Positions 39,908 through 47,230 of a stretch of 51,207 nucleotides of DNA are shown here, in pieces (within the stretch, counting starts at the first letter, position 1; the number at the start of each line of letters is the position of its first letter). The DNA comes from an uncultured Collinsella sp. Lineage in GTDB: Bacteria; Actinomycetota; Coriobacteriia; Coriobacteriales; Coriobacteriaceae. The stretch covers positions 1 to 51,207 of the forward strand of contig UROC01000008.1 of NCBI GenBank assembly GCA_900549345.1, in the 5' to 3' direction. The translations under genes were made by a program, and so were the position numbers. Below the pieces are notes generated by a model. That model worked only from the letters and a program-made list of their open reading frames with translations. It searched no databases and was not told the DNA's origin.

Positions 39908-42355
39908 CTAATTCCCACAAACATGCAGCCCGAGGTGGCGCCGCGCAGGCGGGCGGCCGGCTTGAGCCGCCTCGACAGCGCGACGGACGCGAGCGACGGC
40001 ACGGCCAATCTCATCGGCCTCGAGCAGCGTTCCGTCCACCATGAGACGACGGACGCCGGCGTCGAGCAGCTGTGGTACCTGGGGCGTAAGGTCGATGGGG
40101 TAGGCGTCGTACAGGCGTGAGCGGCCGTGGATGTCGGTGCGCACCGGCATGACCTTGCCGTCGATATTCTTGAGCGACAGCTTGCGGGCGCGCAGGCGGC
40201 AGTTGGCGCAATCGTGGATGCAGCCGTTGGCAACCTGCAGAATGCAATGCTCGCTTGTCATGACGCGCGGGCGGCCAAAGACGGTGATGCCCAGAGCCGC
40301 GGGCGCGGCGGCGCCGAGCGAGACGATCTCGTCGAGCGTGATCTCGGGCGAGAGCCAAAACGCGCCGGCTCCGCGCTCGGCAAGTGCCTCCATGCAAGGC
40401 GTGTTGTGCGCAGGCAGGCAAGAGCGAATCTCGGCCGTGGCGCCGGCACGCGCGGCTACGGCGAGCTCGGAGATATTGCCGACGGCGACGGTGGCTCCGG
40501 CATTGATCCAGGGATCGACGCGGACGTGGTCAACGGCGCGGCAGACCTCGTCGAGTACGGGCACGATACCCTGCTCAAATGCGTCGGTGGGGGAGAGCCC
40601 GGACGCGTCGAGTACGTCGGTGGTCATGTAGATGCGCGTTGCGCCCTCCGCGCGGGCTGCCTCGGCGGCCTCGAGCGAGGTGACGGTGGCGCAGATCTGC
40701 GGCTCGTCGCGGTAGTGCTCGGGCGCGGGGCGGGAATCACTGGTGACAATCGCCGGCAGCTCGAGCGTTTTCGCGCGCTCCGCGTACGGCGCCAGAATGG
40801 CCTCTTCCAGCGCCTTGCAAGCGGCGGCGCGCACCTTATGTACGGCGGAGAAACCCATGCCACAGCCCTCATCGAGTGCCACCTCAAAGCTTGCAGCCTC
40901 AAAGGGAGAGGAACCCATGCGGCCGACGTGTTCAACCAGATCGGACGCCTCGACCGCACGGGTCTTGGCGGCTTCGACGGTAAAGCCCGTGGCCGTGGCC
41001 GTAAGCGAAGGGTCGTCGCAGCAGGTGAGCGTAACGGTAAACGGCTCGCCCAGACGCGCCACGACGGACACATCAACAGCTCGGCGGCGCAGCACATCGC
41101 GCTTGAGCGCGGCGCCGGCGGCGTCGATGGCACGCTGACTGCGAATCACGCGGACGCGGCAGCCCTCGGGCATGCTGCGGGGTACGCGACATTCGATGAC
41201 TTCACCGGCTGCGGCATCATCGGCGGCAATGGTGGTCAGGAACTGGTCAAACTCGTTATCGTGGCGAAGCTCCAGCAGGTCGCCCTTGCCCACGGGCTCA
41301 AACAGCTCAATGCGGGCGATGGCGGCGCGGCGACGGCGGTCGTCGGGCTTAAGGCCGCGCACATCGCGGTTGGCCGGGCGGCTGCCCAGCACCGTGCCCA
41401 CGATCTGGCCGCGGTTGTTGGAACGCTCATAGCTCATCATCTCGTCGCCCGAGGTGCCGTCCTGATAGGCGTGCGTAAAGTCGCGGTTAAAGCAGTCCTT
41501 GGCAACGGTGGTTCCGGCCAGCATGTCATCAATCTGATGACGATACACGTCGACGATGGAATACACGTAATCGGGAGCCTTCATGCGGCCCTCGAGCTTG
41601 AGCGATGCGGCGCCGGCGTCATACAGACGGCGAACAAGCTGCGAAGTGTTGGTGTCGCGCGGGCACAGCGCGCGCTCGCGACCGGCAGGGGAGAGCGAGC
41701 GGCCGTTCTCGTCGATCAGCTCGTAAGGCAGGCGACAGGGTTGAGCGCACATGCCGCGGTTGGCCGAGCGGCCCGCCATGGCAAAGCTCGAAAGCAGGCA
41801 CAGGCCCGAGTAGCAAAAGCAGATGGCACCGTGGCTAAAGACCTCAAGGTCAACATCGGGCGCGGCGTCGTGGATGGTGGCGATCTCGTCAATGGAGAGC
41901 TCGCGCGAGAGGGTCACGCGGTCGGCACCCTGCTCGCGGCACCAGATGGTTCCGCGGTCGTCGTGGATGTTCGCCTGGGTCGAGATATGCGTCTCGATGC
42001 TGGGCATCGTGCGCTTGACCTCAAAGAACAGGCCCCAGTCCTGGATGATGAAGGCGTCGGCGCCCAGCGTGGAGCAGCGATGGATGAGCTGCAGCGCATC
42101 GCTCATCTCGGATTCCTTGATGACGATGTTGACCGTGACGTAGACGCGCGAGCCGGCCAGATGCGCGGCGCGGCAGGCCTGCTCAAAGGCCTCGTCGGTA
42201 AAGTTGGTGGCCTTGCGGCGTGCGTTGAAGCTGCCCATGCCGCAGTAGATGGCGTCTGCCCCGGCGGCGAGTGCGGCGGCAAAGGGCTCGGGCCCTCCGG
42301 CGGGCGCCAAAAGCTCGGGTCTGCGGTTGGTGGTTCGACTGGCGGTTGCGGTCAT
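39908..42355 (-). CDS. U32 peptidase-family RNA hydroxylation protein, DUF3656-containing
   Basis: Members related to E. coli RlhA and TrhP take part in hydroxylation of cytidine or uridine in RNA; the 'peptidase' name is historical. The 815 residues open with ELLAPAGGPEPFAAALAAGADAIYCGMG and IETHISTQANI; the Cys cluster is ICFCYSGLCLLSS...NRGMCAQPCRLPY near residue 200. The C-terminal half has the DUF3656 region and a second U32-like part with CIHDCANCRLR. The upstream -10 TATACT on this strand and GAAAGGCAGG support ATG 42355. Transcribed with the pseudouridine synthase 19 bases on, so both probably modify RNA. Confidence 0.88.
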   Translation of the reverse strand: MTATASRTTNRRPELLAPAGGPEPFAAALAAGADAIYCGMGSFNARRKATNFTDEAFEQACRAAHLAGSRVYVTVNIVIKESEMSDALQLIHRCSTLGADAFIIQDWGLFFEVKRTMPSIETHISTQANIHDDRGTIWCREQGADRVTLSRELSIDEIATIHDAAPDVDLEVFSHGAICFCYSGLCLLSSFAMAGRSANRGMCAQPCRLPYELIDENGRSLSPAGRERALCPRDTNTSQLVRRLYDAGAASLKLEGRMKAPDYVYSIVDVYRHQIDDMLAGTTVAKDCFNRDFTHAYQDGTSGDEMMSYERSNNRGQIVGTVLGSRPANRDVRGLKPDDRRRRAAIARIELFEPVGKGDLLELRHDNEFDQFLTTIAADDAAAGEVIECRVPRSMPEGCRVRVIRSQRAIDAAGAALKRDVLRRRAVDVSVVARLGEPFTVTLTCCDDPSLTATATGFTVEAAKTRAVEASDLVEHVGRMGSSPFEAASFEVALDEGCGMGFSAVHKVRAAACKALEEAILAPYAERAKTLELPAIVTSDSRPAPEHYRDEPQICATVTSLEAAEAARAEGATRIYMTTDVLDASGLSPTDAFEQGIVPVLDEVCRAVDHVRVDPWINAGATVAVGNISELAVAARAGATAEIRSCLPAHNTPCMEALAERGAGAFWLSPEITLDEIVSLGAAAPAALGITVFGRPRVMTSEHCILQVANGCIHDCANCRLRARKLSLKNIDGKVMPVRTDIHGRSRLYDAYPIDLTPQVPQLLDAGVRRLMVDGTLLEADEIGRAVARVRRAVEAAQAGRPPARRHLGLHVCGN

Positions 42356-42537
42356 ATCCTGCCTTTCAAAATGCTCAGATACTCAAAAGTATAGTGGTGC
42401 CGTCGCGGCAGGCGATGCCCGTGCTCTAAGCGGGATAAAGTCTTCAGCAGCTTGGACTGGCTGCTCCACATGAGAACCGTTCAGCGGTCCGGGGAAACCG
42501 TTGGGCGATAAAATATTCTCGCAACGTGATAATAATC

Positions 42538-42566
42538 TTGCATCGCGCGGAAACCTTGAGTACTAT
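42538..42566 (+). promoter_or_regulatory. Predicted ridA promoter
   Basis: TTGCAT (42538-42543) and TACTAT (42561-42566) are 17 bases apart, giving a leader of about 80 bases. The rest of 42356-42537 is intergenic with no gene visible. Confidence 0.6.
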
Positions 42567-42653
42567 CCCAATCAAGCGCGGTGTTCAGACCGAACTGTGC
42601 CTCCCGGTGTGAACGCCGCGCTCCCGTTCCCTTTTACTTGTAAGGAGAAAAAC

Positions 42654-43031
42654 ATGAGCAAGACCGTCGTGTCTTCCGATAACGCACCCGCGGCCATCGG
42701 CCCGTATTCCCCTGGTATCCAGACCGGCAACATGGTGTTCCTGTCCGGCCAGCTGGGCATCGATCCCGCAACTGGCAAGATGCCCGAGGGCGTCGAGGCC
42801 CAGGCCAAGCAGTCCCTTGCTAACGTCGAGGCCCTGCTGACCGCTGCCGGCGCCACCTTTGCCGATGTCGTCAAGACCACAGTCTACCTGGCTGACATTG
42901 CCGACTTCGCTGCCGTAAACGAGATCTACGCCTCCAAGTTCGAGGCCCCGTTCCCCGCGCGCAGCGCTTTCCAGGTTGCCGCTCTTCCGGCTGGCGGTCT
43001 GGTCGAGATCGAGGTCGTCGCCGCTCTCTAA
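42654..43031 (+). CDS. ridA: RidA family enamine/imine deaminase
   Basis: RidA hydrolyses reactive 2-aminoacrylate and similar imines to 2-ketoacids. The 125 residues include AAIGPYSPGIQTGNMVFLSGQLGIDPATG, VVKTTVYLADIADF, and FPARSAFQVAALP with the Arg that salt-bridges the substrate. ATG 42654 follows AAGGAG. It stands alone with its own promoter and terminator; the upstream longer reading is rejected. Confidence 0.94.
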   Translation: MSKTVVSSDNAPAAIGPYSPGIQTGNMVFLSGQLGIDPATGKMPEGVEAQAKQSLANVEALLTAAGATFADVVKTTVYLADIADFAAVNEIYASKFEAPFPARSAFQVAALPAGGLVEIEVVAAL

Positions 43032-43062
43032 GGCGTTGGCCACAACTAAACATGACATGCAA

Positions 43063-43099
43063 AAAGACCCTGCAGCGCGTGCGAGCTGCAGGGTCTTTT
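43063..43099. terminator. Bidirectional terminator between ridA and the YheO-type regulator
   Basis: AAAGACCCTGCAG (43063-43075) pairs perfectly with CTGCAGGGTCTTT (43086-43098); T follows on the plus strand and A-rich sequence precedes on the other, so both converging genes may use it. Confidence 0.9.
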
Positions 43100-43143
43100 G
43101 TCAAGTGACGAATCGCTTGTGGAGCCGCGCTCCATTTTGCTCG

Positions 43144-43800
43144 TTAGCCCTCCTTGCGGACTTTTTGCAGGTAGCGGTAGACGCTGGGCTCCGAGATGCC
43201 CAGCGCGGCGGCAGCGCAGGCAACAGCGCCCTTGAGCATAAATACACCGTTGCCGTTGAGGTGGCGAATAACGTCCACGCGATCGGCCTGCCCAAGCGAG
43301 GCGACATCCTGCCCGCGGCTTTCGAGCAACTCGGAAATACTGCGGTCGATGAGCTCCTGTGTAGATTCCGAAAGACTTTCGACCTCGATAGACGCGGGCT
43401 CCGTCTGCCTTGGCACAGCGTCGAAGCAGGCCATGAGCTGCTGAGCCATGGCGTTGATGGAGCGCACGGTCGAGAGATCGGTGTTGACGCAGAGCATGCC
43501 GACGATCTCGTTATCCTCGCGGATAAAGTACGTCGCCGACTCCAACGTCTTGCCACCGGCACCGCGCCCCTCGTAGCCCGTAATAAACGGCAGGTCGCGA
43601 TACTTGGCGTCGTGCATGATCTTGAGTGCCAGATCGGTGGCGGGACCACCGACCTTGCGACCGCTCACGATGCCGTTGCGAATATCGACGATGGCGTGGT
43701 CGGGATCCGAGAAATCGTGCAGCACGATTTCGCTGTTTTTGCCGAGTATCTGCTCCAGGAAATCGACCATCGGCAAAAAGCGACGTACGGTCTCGTTCAC
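43144..43800 (-). CDS. YheO-type PAS domain transcriptional regulator
   Basis: The 218 residues have an N-terminal PAS-like ligand domain (ILGKNSEIVLHDFSDPDHAIVDIRNGIVSGR) and a C-terminal helix-turn-helix (GAVACAAAALGISEPSVYRYLQKV). GTG 43800 is chosen because AAGGAG stands 6 bases upstream. Divergent from the purine cluster with 352 intervening bases, so it may control it in response to a purine. Inference only. Confidence 0.88.
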   Translation of the reverse strand: MNETVRRFLPMVDFLEQILGKNSEIVLHDFSDPDHAIVDIRNGIVSGRKVGGPATDLALKIMHDAKYRDLPFITGYEGRGAGGKTLESATYFIREDNEIVGMLCVNTDLSTVRSINAMAQQLMACFDAVPRQTEPASIEVESLSESTQELIDRSISELLESRGQDVASLGQADRVDVIRHLNGNGVFMLKGAVACAAAALGISEPSVYRYLQKVRKEG

Positions 43801-44036
43801 GGGCAACTCCTTTGGGTGAAATCGGAAATGCTCATAACAATTTTTTCTCATGGTAACACGGTGTCTATTGACTCACATATTCGCAGGTACATTGCGTAAT
43901 ACAGACGAACGGTATGATTTTGGCGGTAAACGGTTGACCAAAAGAAAAGTTAGATGTTATTTTGACCAGACACTTTCCTGACCTGCGGAAATTCATTATC
44001 TCAGCTGAAGAACAGTCTGATAACAAAAAATTATTA

Positions 44037-44065
44037 TTGAGAATGAGAATCATCTTTAATACGAT
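44037..44065 (+). promoter_or_regulatory. Promoter of the purine cluster overlapping a Fur-like box
   Basis: TTGAGA (44037-44042) and TACGAT (44060-44065) are 17 bases apart. The spacer contains TGAGAATGAGAATCATCTT (44038-44056), close to the Fur consensus TGATAATGATTATCA-like repeats. The surrounding 43801-44152 is A/T-rich and has no gene. Two TTGACC motifs (43934, 43962) occur upstream. Confidence 0.5.
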
Positions 44066-44152
44066 ATGCAACGAAGGCACAACCTCAACCCCGCACTGCG
44101 TCACAATAGAGCGTTAGATGCGAAAACAACTATTTCGAGGATTGGTGGTCAA

Positions 44153-45530
44153 ATGACCCAGGAGACGGTTACGAACGGCACTGAAGCCCTGTTCACTCGC
44201 GAAGGCATGGATCCCGTGTGCCCTTCAGCACGTACTGGCATCGTTTGCCGGCATCATTACCCCGGCGGTCATCATGGCCGGCGTCTACGGCTTTAATAGC
44301 CAGCAGAGCACCGACATCATCCAGGTCGCGCTCATTCTTTCGGCGATCGATACGGCCCTTCAGGCCTTCGCTCCCTTCCGTCGCATCGGCGGCGGCCTGC
44401 CCATCGTCATGGGCGTTTCGTTCGCGTTCCTGCCGGCCCTGCAGGCCATGGGTGCCTCGGGCTTTAGCTTTGGTGCGCTGCTGGGCGGCGAGATCGTCGG
44501 CGGCGCCGTCGCGGTCCTCTTTGGTCTGGCCTACAGCAAGATCAAGTGGCTGTTCCCGCCCGTCGTGACCGGTACGGTCATCTTCTCCATCGGCGTTTCG
44601 CTGTATCCCACGGCCGTCAAGTATATGGCCGGCGGTATGGGTACGCCGCTGTGGGGCACTCCGCAGGCCTGGTGCGTCGCTCTTATCACCTTCGCCGTGG
44701 TCTTTGCGCTCGCCAACTTTGGCAAGGGCACGCTCAAGCTGGGATCCGTGTTCTTTGGCATGATCGTTGGCATGATCGTTTCGATCCCCTTTGGCATGAT
44801 CGACTTCTCCAGCGTCGCCACCGCTCAGGTCTTCGCCCTTCCCAAGCTCATGCCCTACGCGCTCGAGTTTGATCCCGAAGTCTGCATTACCCTCGCCGTC
44901 GTGTTCCCCATGGTCGCCATCCAGGTTATCGGTGACGTCTCCGCCGCTTGCCTGGGCTCCATCGACCGTATGCCTACCGAGCGCGAGCTCTCCGGCGCTA
45001 TCGTGTCCCAGGGCCTCACCTCTATGGTCGGCGGCCTGCTGGGCGGTCTTCCCACCAGCGCCCTTGGCCAGAACGTGGGCATCATCTGCTCCAACAAGGT
45101 CGTCAACAAGTGGGTCTTTGTGATCATCGCGGCCGTCTTTGCCATCGCCGGTCTGTTCCCGCAGCTCTCTGCCGTCCTTTCCGCTATCCCGCAGCCCGTT
45201 ATCGGCGGCGCGACCGTCGGCGTCTTTGGCACCATCACCATGAACGGCGTGCGCATGTTCACCCGCGAGGGCCTCACGCAGCGCACTACCACCATCGTCG
45301 GCACCTCCGTCGTCTTTGGCCTGGGTATCTGGATGGCCAGCGGTTGCCTTGCCGGCGAGGGTATGCCCGCCTGGGTGTCCACCGTCATCGGTTCCAATGC
45401 CGTAACCCCCACCGCCATCATGGCCATTGTCCTTAACCTGATCCTTCCGCAGACGCCGGTCGTGGCTCAACACATCGATGCTGCCAAGGACGCTGCCGTG
45501 GATCTGGTCTTGCCCGAGAGCAAGAAGTAA
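44153..45530 (+). pseudogene. NCS2 uracil/xanthine permease with damaged 5' end
   Basis: NCS2 permeases import purines or pyrimidines with protons. ATG 44153 opens MTQETVTNGTEALFTREGMDPVCP in one frame, and homology then continues in another frame as ALQHVLASFAGIITPAVIMAGVYGF to 45530. The junction near 44220-44226 loses about eight residues (the usual P-x-x-x-I-P-F segment) and shifts the frame. The 400-residue rest is intact: FPPVVTGTVI, GMIDFSSV and LGGLPTSALGQNVGII, the family signature with Asn and Gly. Xanthine or urate is likely from the neighbours. It is either a real 5' deletion or an assembly error. Confidence 0.8.
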
Positions 45531-45547
45531 CCAATTCGGTGCTATTC

Positions 45548-45708
45548 GTCGGCGGGCGCATCGCCTCGTCCGCCGACGCCATGCGGCGCCAAGCCGCACT
45601 TCAAAGGGTTTGTCCCTTTGGTGAAGCGTTGACGGGAGAGGGCCCGTTTCCGGTGTAGGCCGGCGCTTCGCACTCCGCCATGTCAGAGGTGTCAAACCCC
45701 GCCTCTGA
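45548..45708 (+). other. Series of hairpins before ssnA
   Basis: Four stems follow each other: GTCGGCGG with CCGCCGAC (45548-45577), TGCGGC with GCCGCA (45582-45598), CTTC-AAAGGG with CCCTTTGG-GAAG (45599-45626) and TCAGAGG with CCTCTGA (45683-45708). The last ends 18 bases before ssnA. No T-run follows the first, so simple terminator function is uncertain; a structured leader is possible. Confidence 0.5.
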
Positions 45709-45725
45709 TGTTGAAGGGAGCATCC

Positions 45726-47081
45726 ATGCTTCTGGTCGCTAACGGTTCCGTTTTTACTCGCAACGCTCAGACCCCGTTTATTCCAAACGGTGCGGTCGCC
45801 ATTGACGGAGATACGATCGTCGAAGTGGGCCCCGAGTGCGAGCTCAAGGCCAAGTACCCGGATGCCGAGTACGTCGACGCCCAGGGCAACCTCATCATGC
45901 CCGGACTCATCAACTGCCACACCCACATCTACTCGGGTCTGGCCCGCGGCCTTGCCATTAAGGGCTGCAACCCCACCAACTTCCTGGAGAATCTTGAGCA
46001 GCAGTGGTGGAAGATCGATGACAACCTGACGCTCGACGGCACCAAGGCCAGCGCCTATGCCACGATTTTGGACTCCATCCGCGATGGCGTCACCACGATC
46101 TTCGATCACCATGCGAGCTTCTGCGAGATCCCGGGAAGCCTCTTTACCATTAAGGATGCAGCTCAGGAGCTGGGCATGCGTTCGTGCCTGTGCTACGAGG
46201 TCTCCGACCGCCGCGGTCAGGAAAAATGCGACCAGGCCATTGCCGAGAACGCCGAGTTTGCCCAGTGGGCCGCCAAGGAGCGTCGCGATAACGACAACCA
46301 CATGATTGCCGCCATGTTTGGCGGTCACGCCACCTTTACGCTGTCGGACGAGACCATGGATAAGATGGCCGAGGCCAACAACGGCCTGACCGGCTTCCAC
46401 ATCCATGTGTGCGAGGGCATGAATGACGTGTGGGACTCCCGCCTCAACCGCGGTGGCATCAGCCCCGTCGAGCGCCTGCTGCAGCACAATCTGCTGGGTC
46501 CCGACACCATGCTCGGCCACTGCATCCACGTGACGCCCGCCGAGATGGATATCGTCAAGGAGTCCGGTACCTGGCTCGTCAACAACCCCGAATCCAATAT
46601 GGGCAACGCCGTGGGCTGCGCCCCCGTGCTCGAGTTCTTCCGCCGCGGCATCCCCGTGTGCATGGGCACCGACGCCTACACCCACGATATGCTCGAGAGC
46701 CTTAAGGTCTTCCTGATCATTCAGCGACACAACGCCGCCATGCCCAACGTGGGCTGGTGCGAGGCCATGACCATGCTGTTCGAGAACAACGCCAAGATGG
46801 CGAGCAAGTACTTCGATCGCAAGCTCGGCGTGCTCGAGGCCGGCGCTGCCGCCGATGTCATCGTCATGGACTACAAGCCCTTTACGCCGCTGAGCGAGGA
46901 GAATATCGACGGCCACATGCTCTTTGGCATGATGGGCAAAAACTGCCGCACCACCATCATCAACGGCCGCGTCCTGTACAAGGATCGCGAGTTCGTTGGC
47001 ATTGATGAGGACAAGATCAACGCGTGGACCATGGCCGAGTCCAAGAAGCTCTGGAGCACGCTCAACGATCGAACCTACTAA
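45726..47081 (+). CDS. ssnA: SsnA-type aminohydrolase, putative
   Basis: SsnA is an amidohydrolase of the purine-catabolism cluster. The 451 residues have the metal-binding INCHTHIYSG near residue 65, FHIHVCEG, MLGHCIHV and MGTDAY, consistent with an intact guanine-deaminase-like active site. ATG 45726 follows GAAGGGA. It precedes ygfK, as in other gut genomes with the anaerobic purine cluster. The precise substrate is not established from sequence. Confidence 0.9.
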   Translation: MLLVANGSVFTRNAQTPFIPNGAVAIDGDTIVEVGPECELKAKYPDAEYVDAQGNLIMPGLINCHTHIYSGLARGLAIKGCNPTNFLENLEQQWWKIDDNLTLDGTKASAYATILDSIRDGVTTIFDHHASFCEIPGSLFTIKDAAQELGMRSCLCYEVSDRRGQEKCDQAIAENAEFAQWAAKERRDNDNHMIAAMFGGHATFTLSDETMDKMAEANNGLTGFHIHVCEGMNDVWDSRLNRGGISPVERLLQHNLLGPDTMLGHCIHVTPAEMDIVKESGTWLVNNPESNMGNAVGCAPVLEFFRRGIPVCMGTDAYTHDMLESLKVFLIIQRHNAAMPNVGWCEAMTMLFENNAKMASKYFDRKLGVLEAGAAADVIVMDYKPFTPLSEENIDGHMLFGMMGKNCRTTIINGRVLYKDREFVGIDEDKINAWTMAESKKLWSTLNDRTY

Positions 47082-47096
47082 TTCACAAGTAGATTC

Positions 47097-47132
47097 GCGC
47101 GCGTCGGATGTTTCGCCGCATCCGACGCGCGC
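47097..47132. repeat. 14-bp inverted repeat between ssnA and ygfK
   Basis: GCGCGCGTCGGATG (47097-47110) and CATCCGACGCGCGC (47119-47132) pair perfectly around an 8-base loop. Probably a terminator or mRNA-stabilising stem; no T-run. Confidence 0.8.
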
Positions 47133-47230
47133 ATAGGCGGCCTCCGCGGGGTCGCCGGCGCTGTGCTAGCGCTACACCGTATTTGCGCCCGCCGCGCGGT
47201 CTCGCCGGGCGTTACAGAGAGGAGCTCACT

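Noticed and set aside
40127..42394. A 755-residue open frame antisense to the U32 protein
   Set aside because: No motifs, biased composition, and the opposite strand encodes a recognisable protein with a ribosome site.
44193..46916. A 907-residue open frame antisense to the permease and ssnA
   Set aside because: Repetitive His/Gly/Asp-rich translation typical of antisense G+C-rich DNA; the opposite strand has clear homologues.
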